Positions 11,618 through 22,520 of a stretch of 64,000 nucleotides of DNA are shown in pieces (positions within the stretch are counted from its first letter, which is position 1; each line of letters opens with the position of its first letter). A program made the position numbers and the translations under genes. This DNA is from Acheta domesticus (lineage: Eukaryota > Arthropoda > Insecta > Orthoptera > Gryllidae), in contig JAHLJT010009436.1 of assembly GCA_031308135.1 (NCBI GenBank), forward strand, positions 165,088,713 through 165,152,712, written 5' to 3'. The notes beneath the pieces were generated by a model. The model ran no database searches. It was not told the origin of the DNA and saw nothing but the letters and a program-made list of their open reading frames with translations.

Positions 11618-12121
11618 TAATGATGAAATATTTAAAGAAACTTAGAAAGAATGTAAGAGCTAGTTTAATTTTAGTAGAATCATCTTATATAACTAAGAAT
11701 CACTTTATATCCGGAAAAGAGATTTCTACTTGAACCTAGTTGCCGGTACATACTGAATATTTTAATGTTGAAACAATAGTCATTAAATATTTTCTTTCTC
11801 ATTTAATGACGAGGACAAATAGAGTAATACAGGATTATTATTAATTTATACTGCGTCCCGCTTCAGTATTGTGGCAAGGGACCTTTCGAATTTATTCTCT
11901 GCCGTTTCAATTACACAAAAAATAAATTTTTAGATATTTGTAAATGGAGATTTTTTGTCTGCTAAGGTGAAAGACAAATTTTCAGTTACTATAAAATGTT
12001 GTTCTTCGCTGGCTTTAAGTACCGAAATGTGTTTCTTTTTGATGTCTACGTCAAAAGAGTACAAACAGACATTGGGTTCAAAATGTGGAGTATAGTAAAG
12101 CACGTTCCTCTTGGTGTGGAG
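11618..12121. other. No gene seen
   Basis: AT-rich sequence between the mariner element and SINE-B; nothing recognised. Confidence 0.35.
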
Positions 12122-12645
12122 GGGCGACTGATTGATTGATAGTGATTTCGGCCGCGTAAACTACTTAGGATCATTATTCCCGTAAGTGTAGCGTGTGTTT
12201 TTTCATCGTGAGGTAGCGGTGAACTTCCCCCGCTGAATGGCAACATCCGGGCCGACCTACCGTCGACTAGTGACACAATCAGGGGTCTCCCTCCAGCGGG
12301 GCACTGCCCTAGCCGGGACAAGCTTTAAGCTCCCGAACGGTCTCTCGACATGTTAGTGTGTTAGTGTAGTGCTAGTTAGTAAGTGTGTGTGTAAGGGGTG
12401 AGGGTAGGACAATAAATAGGAAGCAAAGACCGCGCGTGGTCCGTTTCCCGTTTGTTGAGGTAATGCTTCAGCATTCGACTGGTGTTGATCGAATAAACCA
12501 CGGAAAGCTACATATCATAGCAGCCGGCCGGTAAAATTCTCCTCAAGACAGCCAGTGAATTCGACCTAGCTGAAAAGACCTCCCGGCTAGGACTCTAAGC
12601 TAGGACCTCCCGGTCAAAGGCACTGCAGTGACATCAGCCACCCCG
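12122..12645 (-). mobile_element. SINE-B copy 1 (minus strand)
   Basis: On the minus strand it reads the same order as the other SINE-B copies: 'cactgcagtgcctttgaccg', 'agctaggtcgaattcac', 'ccgtggtttattcgatcaac', 'ggaccacgcgcgg', 'agcttgtcccggctagggc', ending in a GATT-derived tail seen on plus as 'gactgattgattgatag'. It is the only minus-strand member among the seven copies here. Confidence 0.85.
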
Positions 12646-12649
12646 CTCC

Positions 12650-13448
12650 GGCTACTGCCATTCCACGACGCCCCGTCACGCCACGCCCCACACGCCTCGC
12701 TCCACCCCGCACCACACTCCGCTGCCCGGCGCCACTACCCGCCCGCCCCGTGCCGCCCTAACGTCGGCCCGCCGCCTGAACCGGCTAGTGCCATTCCTCG
12801 CCACCCCACGCCGTCCCACGCCGTCCCACGCCGCCTCCCGCCGCCCCACGCCGCCCCCGCTTCGCCCCACGCCCACCCACGCCACCCCACGCCACCCCAC
12901 GCCGTCACGCGCCGCCCCACGCCGCCCCACGCCGTCCCACGCCGCCTCCCGCCGCCCCACGCCGCCCCACGCCGCCCCACTTCGCCCCACGCCGTCCCAC
13001 GCCGACCCACGCCGTCCCACGCCGCCCCACGCCGCCCCACGCGGCCCCACGCCACCCCACGCCGTTACGCATCCCCACCCCGCCTCACGCCGTCACGCGC
13101 AGTCGCGCGCCGCCCCACGCCACCCCACGCCGTCACGCGCCGCCCCACGCCGCCTTACGCCGCCCCCACGCCGCCCCTCGCCGTCACGCGCCGTCGCGCG
13201 CCACCTCACGCCGCCCCACGCCGCCTTACGACGCCCCACGCCGCCTTACGACGCCCCACGCCCCTCCACGCCGTCCCACGTCACCCCACGCCGCCTTACG
13301 CCGCCCCACGCCGCCTCACAGCCGCCCCACATCGCTCTACACCGCCTCACACACTGCCCGACGCCGTCCCACGCCGCCCCACGCCACTCCGCGCCGCCCC
13401 GCCCCCACGCCACCCCACGCCTGTCACACCACGCCCACGCCTGCCCCA
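12650..13448. repeat. 10-bp GC minisatellite (GCCGCCCCAC)n
   Basis: Dozens of tandem GCCGCCCCAC units with variants such as GCCGTCCCAC, GCCACCCCAC and GCCGTCACGC. Because 10 is not a multiple of 3, each frame reads a 10-residue periodic peptide (PTPHAVPRR type), which explains 200-300 codon open frames on both strands. None is a credible protein. Confidence 0.95.
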
Positions 13449-14804
13449 AGCCTTTGATGCCCTGAGCCACCTTTCCCGGCTGGAGGGGCGAAGTGAGGGA
13501 GGGGTGTGAGAGCGCTTCCGGTCGCAGCAGACTGCGCAGCCGCGGGGGGTGGGAGGGGCGAGGAGGGGCACGGAGAGGTGGCGTGCGGCTGGGCAGGGCG
13601 TCGTTTCGGACGACGAGGCGACGCGACGCGGCAACGCCGGAAGGAAATGAGGCCGTACACGTTACGTGGAGGGACGTGGCGCGGCGGAAGGGACAGGGCT
13701 GGCTGGTAAAGAGCGTCAGAGGGAGAAGGATGGTGAAGGTTGGGGGAGGGGGGTCGGTGGACTGGTCCAGGGAGGGCTGGGATGGTGTGGAGCAGGACGA
13801 CACGCGTTAGCGCAAGGTGAGGTGACAAGGAGCGAGGCTGTGAAGTTGAATTCAATGGAAGGAAGCTGGGTTCGTTTAAATGTTTAAATAAAAAATATGC
13901 GTATTTTTCGCGTTTCGTTTCTGTAAAGAATTTTTCCTTTGGTAGTTGAAGTGTAAGATAGAAATTGTCAAATAATAATATTACATAACCGTTACAATAT
14001 CGCGAGAAACCACGTGCTATTGTAACACTCAACCACTAGTTTTCATGGAGAAGGTTTTTATGGTGTTCCCTTTGTGTTTACTCTCCACTAGGTGGCGCTT
14101 TAGTTAAATGCCTTCCCTATTCACCTGGGTGTGAACGATGCTGGGCGTTTCCGTGTGTTGCGGGACAGAGGAGAATGAAAGTACGAGCGGGTAGCGTGGG
14201 GTGTAGACAGGTAGGCTTGCCGGATATTCACTATTTGAGTGAACTGTTCACTATTTCTATGTCTGATTCACTAATTAAAAAATGAAAATAGTGAGCATGT
14301 AAAAAGGTCTTATCGAATGACGAAAAAAAACAAACTTATTGAATGAGTGAACAAGTGTGAGTACATCTTTTAGTGATAATTGTAAGCTCTAATCGAGATT
14401 AAAAAGTTGCTACATTACTGTGTTGCCAATCTTGGTTATTGCCCAGGTCCATGCAGTTGTCTTCTTTTTGTAACTGTTCGTAATACATAGTATGTCTTTG
14501 TTGAAGTGTACAGCATTACGAACGTAAGCTGAAAGTGTGTTTCGTAAATGCCTTTAATACGTATACTACTTAAACGCACACCTTACGAGTGCTGGCCCTA
14601 ATGCACACACAGAATTTTATTTGAAGATTTGAACTAATGTATAAAATATTTATTCCATTTTATGCAAAAGGAAAGCTCATTTTCACATTGGCTGTATTTT
14701 AAATAATAAAGAGTATATATCATTATTACTCAAATATCTCTTCCTCTTCTCCTCCCCGTCGGTTCACTATTTTCTCAAAAATATTTTGGCAACCCTATAG
14801 ACTG
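13449..14804. other. GC-rich shoulder then AT-rich spacer
   Basis: 13450-13850 is G-rich, stop-poor flank of the array; after 13880 the sequence is AT-rich. 14213-14800 has weakly inverted ends ('taggcttgccggatattcac' on the left, 'tagggttgccaaaatatt' read on minus from the right) and repeated TTCACTATTT, hinting at a degraded TIR element, but the match is too poor to call. Confidence 0.35.
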
Positions 14805-15265
14805 GCGGCGTGGGGCGGCTTGGGACGGCTTGGAACTGCGTGGGACGGCGTGGGGCGGTGTGGGGCGGTGTAAGGCGGCGTGGGACGGCGTAGGGAGGCC
14901 TAGGGCGGTGTGGGGCGGTGTGGGGCGGTGTGGGATGGCGGGGAGTAGCACGGGGAGCGGCGCAGGCGGCGGGCCGACGTAAGGGCGGCACGGGTTGGTG
15001 GCGCGGGACGGTGGAGGGTGGTGCGGGGTGGAGCGAGGCGGGGCGGGGAGGTGTAGGGCGTGGCATGGCGTGGCGTGGCGGGTCGTCGTGGAATGGCTCT
15101 AGCCAGAGCGGGGTGGTGCGGGCGGTGCGAAGGGCGATCGGGAGGTACGGCGCGGGGCGGTGCGCGGAGCCGTGAAATGGCTCTAGCCGGAGCGGGGTGG
15201 TGTGGGCGGCGCGGGGCGGCGCGGCCAGCGAAAGTAGAGGGGGCCGCGCGGGGCGGCCGGGGTGT
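14805..15265. repeat. 10-bp GC minisatellite (GGCGTGGGGC)n, G-rich top strand
   Basis: Tandem GGCGTGGGGC, GGCGTGGGAC and GGTGTGGGGC units, in the opposite orientation to the array at 12650. Diverged units continue to about 15260. Open frames on both strands are by-products. Confidence 0.9.
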
Positions 15266-15605
15266 CGGAGGCGGATCAGGGCGAGGCTGGCGGAGCGGCG
15301 CAGAGGTTATAAGATCCGAATAAATTGCCGGGCGCCCTTCGCGCAGGTCGGGTCGGCTGACGCTCAGCCATCCTCTGCCCCCACCCCCGCCCCAGCTCAG
15401 GCCGCGCGCGTGGCCGCCCAGCAGGCGATAACCCCGGAGGGCGCTGCCTCTCCGGTCGCGCTTTAACTCCGCCCGCACTATCTACACTGCCCACTTAGGC
15501 CCCACGGAAGGTGGCTCCCGAGATGGCAAATTCTCGTACGTACAGGTTTGTAGTTTCGTTCTAATTATTCTTCGGCTTTGCTGGCTCAGGTCATCACTTG
15601 ATGTT

Positions 15606-16136
15606 ACTTCAGTGCCTCTAATCGGGAGGTACTAGAGTTCGAGTTCCGATGGTTGAAGGATTTTCTACACTAGCGAGGTAACTCGGTCGAGTTTAGCTGC
15701 TGTCGAGACCAGAATTCCTGCGACCGGCTGCTCTGATCGGTAGTTTTTACATGGTTTCTCCGATCAACAGTAGGCGAATGCCGCAGCAGTACCTTAACAA
15801 ACTGCCACGGATCGCGCGCGATCTTTTCTTCTTCTTCCTTTCCTTATCCTCATTTTACCAAGCTTACATTCACATGCACTACACTACCACACATCTCGGG
15901 AGACAAGTCAGGAGCTTAGAGCTTGTCCTGGCTGGGGCGGTAGCCCCGCTGATGGGAGATACCCGGTGGAGGATGACCCCACTAGCCTGACGTCTGGGTC
16001 GTCGCCGGATATTGCTATCAAGAGGGGAGAAGATAAACGCCACCTCTCGAGGGAAAACATGCACAACACTCACGGGACTGATGACCTTAGCAGTTGATGC
16101 TCCGGGAAAAACGTCTTTCTATCAATTCTAATTAAT
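15606..16136 (+). mobile_element. SINE-B copy 2
   Basis: Head 'gtgcctctaatcgggaggta' with B-box-like 'gagttcgagttccg', body 'tggtttctccgatcaacag', 'acggatcgcgcgcgatc', 'agcttgtcctggctggggcg', 'cgggactgatgacc', and an AAT/ATC-rich tail. Fourth-box order is identical to copies at 41757 and 56702. Confidence 0.88.
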
Positions 16137-16216
16137 CCATAATAATTTATTACTACATTAAACTAATGGTGTTACAACAGCACCTACTTTCTTGCGTTAT
16201 AGTCAACTGTTACGTA

Positions 16217-17457
16217 CACTGTCAGAAATTTCTGCATTACTTGTAATGTAAAAGTACATTAAAGTAAGTATCATGTACGTAAGTTAAATTTAATGTGCAT
16301 TAACTTTAAAGTACGTGTGCATGTGCTTTAAAGTGCGTGTACATGTGCATTAACTTCAATATTTAAAATTTGTTCAAGGAATTGTCACCCCGACTGGGAT
16401 TCGAATCCGGCTCACCTGGTTCCTCTACCCTCTATCCTATCGAGACAACGAATTCCTTGAACAGGTTCTTAGGCCTGTTGGTACTTATGCAATTGTCACC
16501 ACCTTATCACCTGTTTGAATGCGTTTACAGCTCGGAAATTGTCCCGCAGACGTAAAGAATACTAAGTTCTGACCTTGTTACTGAATATCATTTTAATATT
16601 TAAATTTGTTCATCGAACTGTCACCCCGACCGGGATTAGAACCCGGGACTCTTGGTTTATGAGCAGTTGCTCTAACCACTGAGCTATCTCGACATCCAAT
16701 TGTTCGAATAGGTTCTTAGGCGTGATATTATGTATAATTGTCACTACTTCGTCACCTGTTTTGGACGCATTTACCCTCGGAAATATGTTTCGTAGCCGTA
16801 AAGAATGCTAAATTCTGATCTTGTTACAGTGAATATTCTTTGAAAAAATGTTAATATTTCCGGTCAATTTGAAAAAATTTTTAACTAAAGAATTACCGTC
16901 CTATGTAGATCCTTACAATTGTATTAATAGATTTTTTACAATTTTATTTGTTACTAATTAGAACGTAAATCCGAATTTTAAAAATTTATATTTTTGTATA
17001 CATGTTGAAAAAATATTTTAAATTCATTATACGTAAGTTCAAATAGCGGAAGAAAATATTTCTAAGTTTTTAAACAGTATGCGCGTTCCATATATGCCAT
17101 AATTATTTCTCAAATCTCCGCGAATTTTAATTTAATCATTAAATTTAACGACGAATTATATTAATCTCTCTTTAATGTAGGGAAAGGTATATTAGGTTTT
17201 ATGTACCGATGTATATTAAATCTAAATTAATTTTAATTTAAACATTAAATTTAATTTACAACACATTAATCTCGTTTTAACGTACACGGTACATGAAATT
17301 TAATGTACTGCAGTACATTAAATCTACATTGATTTTAATTTAAACATTAAATTTATTGTGCTTGTACATTAATACAGTTTTAATGTACACGATACATTAA
17401 ATTTAATGTGAAACAGTGCATTAAACTGCATTAAATTTAATGTAATTTCTGACAGTG
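16217..17457. mobile_element. TA-flanked TIR element (CACTGTCAGAAATT ends)
   Basis: The left end is CACTGTCAGAAATT and the right end AATTTCTGACAGTG is its complement (a one-base difference follows inward). TA flanks both sides (16215-16216 and 17458-17459). Large parts of the interior are ATTAAATTTAATGTAC-type palindromic AT repeats, with a doubled tRNA-SINE at 16357-16850. No transposase is seen; it is a non-autonomous element. Confidence 0.8.
16357..16850 (-). mobile_element. Two tandem tRNA-derived SINE units
   Basis: Two related units of about 235-260 bp start at 16357 and 16591. On the minus strand each contains a tRNA-like block; the second reads 'gagatagctcagtggttaga' then 'cgggttctaatcccgg', good A- and B-box sequences with CAT where an anticodon would lie. 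Acceptor-stem pairing is poor, so these are not functional tRNA genes. The shared flank 'aggttcttaggc' and 'ttctgaccttgttac'/'ttctgatcttgttac' follows each. Confidence 0.7.
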
Positions 17458-18040
17458 TAACATTACAACCTTGCAACTTCTGCTCTTTTAATAGTGCAGC
17501 CATCAGAAACGACATAACAAAATAATGCAAAGACTATCAATATTTTTAAAAGTGTTTATGAAATGAGATGAAGATGTAATATTGAGAAATAGGATTAGTT
17601 GCATTAAGAAAAATGAAATGATCACAAAAATCTATTTTTTAATTATGTACTTCTCGGAGGGGCCGAAAACAATTTAAAATGTGTGGAAATTTCGAACTTC
17701 AATAGTTTTAATAAAAGTAAGACATTTGTAATTTTAAAAGCCTACGTTGCTTTTCTGGACAAAAAATTAAAGAAAAATTGTGGAACAATTTGAGAAAGTG
17801 TCGAATATGTCTTATGGCTTAAGGTAAAAAATCTCCAAAAATTAAAAACTCCGTTTCTAATTCTTTAGGCACTTAATGTGACCAGATCAATTGTGAAATA
17901 TCAGTGTTGTATAAAGTCCTGTACTGTTAAGTCGTTCGTGTTATGATGGATGGTAGATTGACGGACTGAATTTTTATCTGATTTTATTTATTTTATCAAA
18001 GAACAGTATACTATATGTAACTTATGGGGCAAATAAACGG
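17458..18040. other. No gene seen
   Basis: AT-rich spacer without recognisable features. Confidence 0.35.
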
Positions 18041-18165
18041 AGAGCGGACTGATAGACCGATGGACAAACGGACGGACGGATAGACAGATGAGCTGACGGA
18101 GAGACGGACGAGTTTTCGGATAGATGGACGGGCTGACGGACAGACGAACAGATGGACGGATGGAC
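18041..18165. repeat. Degenerate GGAC/GGAT tetranucleotide repeat
   Basis: Repeated GACGGA, GATGGAC and GACAGAC units form a simple repeat. Antisense frames rich in Ser/Arg/Pro (SVRPSVRPS type) derive from it. Confidence 0.8.
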
Positions 18166-18654
18166 TTTTTCGAGGAAACCATTCTTTCGGCGTCAGTGAT
18201 AACGACTTCATCCGTCAACATTTCGTAATCGAGTTTTGTAGCTCTTCATTTCAGTCTGTGTGTGAGAAAGTAAAAATAGTAAGCAAGAAAGAAAAGAAAA
18301 TAGAAAGTAAAGAAAGTATTAGATAACGTAAACTCTTCGGTAACGTAAACACTCTGAAATTTCGCAAATTACAAAAGTCATCAATAATGACTCTCATGAT
18401 CAATATGTGTTGTTGTATCACCTCTAGTTTTATGATGTAACCTGACGTTCCTTAGCATGTACCAATGCCCGATGTCGCCTTGTTTAATAAATACGGCAAC
18501 ACTATCCACATCAAATATATTTTTGTTATCGCATTTCGCAACACTAAAATTCGGAAAGTTCTCCACTTCCCCCTTGCACAGCAGGTCTACCAGGAATTGG
18601 AGAAGTTCCCCACAGAATTAAATTTACGCATTTAATATGTTATCAATTTACAAC

Positions 18655-18935
18655 AGTGTTTTCGTTTACGATTATCGCGTGTTGTACTTCCCCTCCGGCC
18701 GTTTCGTGCTCGTCGGGGGTCGTAGCGAAGCTTTCCCCTCTTAGCTGCACAGCGACCTGCAAACACCTCGCGCATTCGGGGGTTAATAATGCGGCCGCCG
18801 TAAGCAGAATCGTTAGAGCGCCGACAGCCGCGCGGGAGGCACGCCCCCCTCCCGCGCCCTTAACGCGCAGCTTCCGTTAACGAGGCCCGGGATCCGCCGC
18901 GGCGGCGACTTGCGCAGCCCCGGCATTGAAATGGC
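18655..18935. other. GC-rich patch
   Basis: CpG-dense mixed sequence including a GCGGCCGC at about 18790. It is not tandem. The 74-codon frame at 18656 has no recognised motif. It could be an old CpG island; no further support. Confidence 0.3.
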
Positions 18936-19124
18936 GACTAGCGCTGCCCGACCAATCGAAAGACGCAACATTATTTTTATTCGTATAAAAGGAAATTTAC
19001 ATAATGTTGTATAAAACAATCAGTAAATATGATACCAGCAATTAATTCGGGGGGTCCATTTTGATTCATAATAATATTCTGTAATAGATTTTATTTCATT
19101 TGTAATTTAGATATACTGTTATTA

Positions 19125-19200
19125 TTTTTGTAGCACTGAAGAAGGCTGCAATGCGACCGAAAAAGTCTTATGTACAAATAAACCAATACGGCGAAGAAAC
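19125..19200 (+). mobile_element. Penelope-like element tail, hammerhead-like motif
   Basis: 'gcactgaagaaggctgcaat' followed by 'gcgaccgaaaaagtc' has the CTGAxGA ... CGAAA layout of the degenerate hammerhead ribozymes found in Penelope-like retroelement ends. It is followed by 'aaataaaccaatacggcg'. Only the tail is present. The CGAAAC box reads CGAAAA, so an active ribozyme is unlikely. Confidence 0.5.
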
Positions 19201-20019
19201 AACGCCTCAAATGTATTTCTATATAACTTACGTATACAACAAAAAAACTTAGTGATTTAGACTGTTGGGAATCGGAGTTGAGAATTACGTGTACTTGGGG
19301 GACTTATTTAAGAATCATTAATTGATTTGTAAGGGTGTAATTGTGTTTAATAGGCAGGTTTCACCGTTATTATTGTTACCCCATCGAATAATAAACCAAT
19401 ATTGCGGTCTGAAAGTGTGAAATATTTAGGAAAATCACTATACAAACGATTTCGCTTAAAACATCTCGTATTAGTCAAGAAGAATCTGCAAATAACAATA
19501 CTATACTTCTCCATAGACCTATGTCATTCCAATTTGGGAGAAAGCAAAGAAAACAAATCTTTCTATTATACAGGAATTCCAATAGGAAGAAGCTAAGAAA
19601 GGTCGTAGTAGCAGTGTTCTGTATCAAACGTAGCACTACACGGATTTAACAATACCGATTGCGTTGGAGAGAGTACAAAGAAACAGCTCAACCTGTTTTT
19701 AATGTCTGGATAAAGCAAAATAAAATCGCATTTTATTTAATATTCGTAAATATCATTGCTGTTTGAGGGCTTATTAGTGGTGAAATAATGGCGGTATCAA
19801 ATGCAGGGGAAACCGCGAACATTGTCCAGCACAAATTCCTTTCTGGCGAAAACACACATTTGTGTCCTACTTGTCTGGTTTAGAAAACGAATTATTTGAT
19901 TTTATGCTTACAACATACGGGCATATGTGTAATATTTCTTATGAAATAGTTGTGGAAGAATCCAGACGTTACTCAAACATTTATTCATCTGATTAATTTA
20001 TTTGGCAGGAAAAGGAATG
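19201..20019. other. No gene seen
   Basis: AT-rich spacer with no recognised feature. Confidence 0.35.
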
Positions 20020-20027
20020 TCCTACAT

Positions 20028-20444
20028 CAGGGGTGTCCAACTTGCAACGCCTCGAGGGCCACAACTAAAACGTTTCATATGGTTGAGAGCCGTATTTCCA
20101 TTACTTGAGCGTGACGCACGTGACCCAGTATTGATAATCTCAGCAATGTGCTCGGCTGTTCTGAAACGAGGATGTAGGGGTGGGAGGGCTGGAATCACGC
20201 ATGATGTCAGGCCCTACCACGAACGCAGTGAAACATTGAGATGGTTTTGAATACCTGAATTTACTAGGAGAAAAATCCTTAAATCTTAACCTATTTTTTT
20301 CATTAACGGGTATTAACCCCGACAGGGCGCATGCGCCAGGCGCAATATGGCGCCCGAAATGGGTGTAAGGGACTTGAGGTTTGTCTAATATCCTTCCGCG
20401 GACCACAATAAATGACACCTCGGGCCACCATTTGGACAGCTCTG
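20028..20444. mobile_element. hAT-type miniature element (417 bp)
   Basis: Left end CAGGGGTGTCCAACTTG and right end TTTGGACAGCTCTG form an imperfect inverted repeat of the CAGGGGTSKCCAA hAT type. 'gagggccaca' and 'cgggccacca' are the usual inner motifs. Flanking octamers are TCCTACAT (20020-20027) and CCCTATAT (20445-20452), matching at 6 of 8 positions, as expected of an aged 8-bp duplication. There is no transposase. Confidence 0.8.
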
Positions 20445-20499
20445 CCCTATATCTATATTTTCCAATATGCGAGTACCAAATGAATTTAGATCATTTTCC

Positions 20500-20876
20500 G
20501 TTTTCTCTGCAGCGACTATGACCGGGAAGTCTTAGGTTTCGAGTCCAATCGGTGGCGGATAATCCAGACTAGCTCGAGATTAGGTTGAATTTAATCGCTG
20601 CCCAGGAGGATAATTCTAGTGTCGGATGCTCTGCTCGATAGTTTACAGTGATTCTTCAATCAACACTAAGCGGATACTGGAAGAGTACCCAACGAAACGA
20701 ACCACGCACCGCGCGCGATCTTCCCTTCATCATTGACCCCTTTTCTCCGCTTAGACACACTCACACACACATACACTTACTTACATGTACATTACAGTGA
20801 AGTATTCACTTCACTAACGGGAGTAATGACTATAGCAGTTGTCGCGTCCGGAAACATCGATTAATCAATCAATGAA
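20500..20876 (+). mobile_element. SINE-B copy 3 (internally deleted)
   Basis: Head 'gaccgggaagtcttaggttt', body 'gattcttcaatcaacac', 'accgcgcgcgatcttccc', then a deletion of the central 'agcttgtcccggctgggg' block, rejoining at 'taacgggagtaatgac' and ending 'gattaatcaatcaatg'. Confidence 0.85.
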
Positions 20877-21539
20877 CTTAATGAGCGCAGAAATCGAAAG
20901 AAAACAATATATTCTCTGCCTGAGAATGAATGTACAAGGTACTCTCCGCATGTGAAAGGTGTCTATGGTTTTGTTAGTTATCTCAAAACCTCTTGAAAAA
21001 CAAAGAAACAGTTTTGAAACTTTTCGTTTTATTTCATAAGACGCAAATATTTTATGTTATTATCTGCCTATGAGCACACAATGAACTTGTCACAGTATTA
21101 CGACTGTAAGTACGTTATTGCTTACGACACGCTTGCTTACGCCGCATATTTGCTGCTGCAGGCTACTTGTAAAGCATACAATGGGAGTCATTATATTTAA
21201 ATCCTCGCTCCACCACATTTCGCACCACTCCATTCGCTCCGATTCCCTCAGTCTGCATTCCTCTTCATCCCACCTCACTACCACCACCACACCACTTGCT
21301 ACAACGTGTTCTAACTTGGGATATTCAATGAATCAAGTTCATTATCATGTTGATAATGGTGATGGCTTACCATATTGATAATGACGGCATGGCGGAAAAA
21401 AGAAACGGCAGAACACCGAAAAACCTTCCTCGAATTCACTTAGTTCAGCACAAATTGAAAGAAATTACAATGGTTCATGTTACAGTTTCTCACTGTAAAG
21501 AAACTGGCTCCATAGATAGCAACTGTATAACGTTCGTCC
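20877..21539. other. No gene seen
   Basis: AT-rich spacer with a CCACC-rich short run near 21240-21300. No coding match. Confidence 0.35.
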
Positions 21540-21735
21540 GCCTGCCCGTGAGTCTGCCCATCTGATTGCCCGTCTGGCTGCCCGTCTGACTGCCCGTCCG
21601 GCTGCCCGTCCGGCTGCCCGTCCGGCTGCCCGTCCGGCTGCCCGTCCGGCTGCCCGTCCGGCTGCCCGTCCGGCTGCCCGTCCGGCTGCCCGTCCGGCTG
21701 CCCGTCCGGCTGCCCGTCCATCTACCCATCCGTCT
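21540..21735. repeat. 12-bp minisatellite (CCGTCCGGCTGC)n
   Basis: About ten near-identical CCGTCCGGCTGC units are flanked by degenerate CCGTCTGxCTGC versions. A 12-bp unit keeps the frame, so the minus strand encodes (DGQP)n or (GSRT)n in 80-90 codon frames. I see no start context, domain or neighbour to support a gene. Confidence 0.95.
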
Positions 21736-21999
21736 GCCCATCCGTTTGCACGTCCGTCTTCCCGCCCGTGTGTCGAGATATTCTTACTGTTAATAAGATG
21801 AAAATTTTAAAGGGAGAAACACTGGCGAACATGTATAGGGTCACTTCCACGGAATCACTAAGAGTTTCCTCCCAATGTGCCGACCTCAAGATGATCCGTT
21901 AGCACGCAAATAGCGACTTCAATGACAGAGCTGCGAATGTCGTCAAGGCCGCGCAGGCGCCGCCATCAAGTTGCGCCTTCAGATGCGAGGCGCCAACCG

Positions 22000-22520
22000 C
22001 GAGGCGCAACCGCAAACAAGACCTCGGATGGCGCCTCGACGCCGCCGCCGCCGCCCCCCCCCGTCTCCACCGCCACCCCGCCGCCCCGTCCACCACCACC
22101 ACCCCGCCGCCGCCTCCACCACCGCCCACGCCGCCCCCGGCCGCCGCTTCCACCTCCGCCGCTTCCGCCGCCCCCGCCTCCGCCGCCCCCGCCGCCCCCG
22201 CCGCCCCCGCCGACCCCGCCGCCCCCGCCGCCCCCGCCGACCCCGCCGACCCCGCCGACCCGGCCGCCCCCGCCGACCCCCCGCCCCCGCCGCCCCCGCC
22301 GCCCCCGCCGCCCCCGCCCGCCCCCGCCGCCCCCGCCGCCCCCGCCGCCCCCGCCGCCCCCGCCGCCCCCGCCGCCACCCCCGCCGCCGCCACCCCCGCC
22401 GCCGCCACCCCCTCCGCCGCCCCCCCCCACATGCGCCGCCTCCGCCGACCCCTCCTCCGCTGTCCCCGCCTCCGTCGCCCCCGCCTTTGTCTTTGCATCG
22501 CGACTCGCCTTTCGCTGTTT
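22000..22520. repeat. CCG/CCGCCCCCG trinucleotide-rich expansion
   Basis: Almost uninterrupted CCGCCCCCG and CCGCCACCC repeats about 400 bp long. Poly-Pro, poly-Arg/Pro and (minus) poly-Gly/Ala frames are open in every phase, showing that these frames are artefacts of composition. Confidence 0.95.

Noticed and set aside
12628..13509. 293-codon plus frame and several minus frames
   Set aside because: Produced by a 10-bp stop-free tandem repeat; all phases give the same kind of periodic Pro/His/Arg peptide.
14213..14800. TIR element with TAGGSTTGCC ends
   Set aside because: Only about ten positions match between the ends and no target duplication could be set.
16619..16695. Functional tRNA-Met gene on minus
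   Set aside because: Good A- and B-boxes and CAT at the anticodon position, but acceptor and anticodon stems do not pair, and a related unit lies next to it; better explained as SINE heads.
21540..21735. CRISPR array
   Set aside because: Units are contiguous without spacers and the context is animal DNA.
21440..21741. (DGQP)n or (GSRT)n repeat proteins on minus
   Set aside because: A 12-bp minisatellite preserves frame automatically; no start context, homologue or neighbour supports expression.
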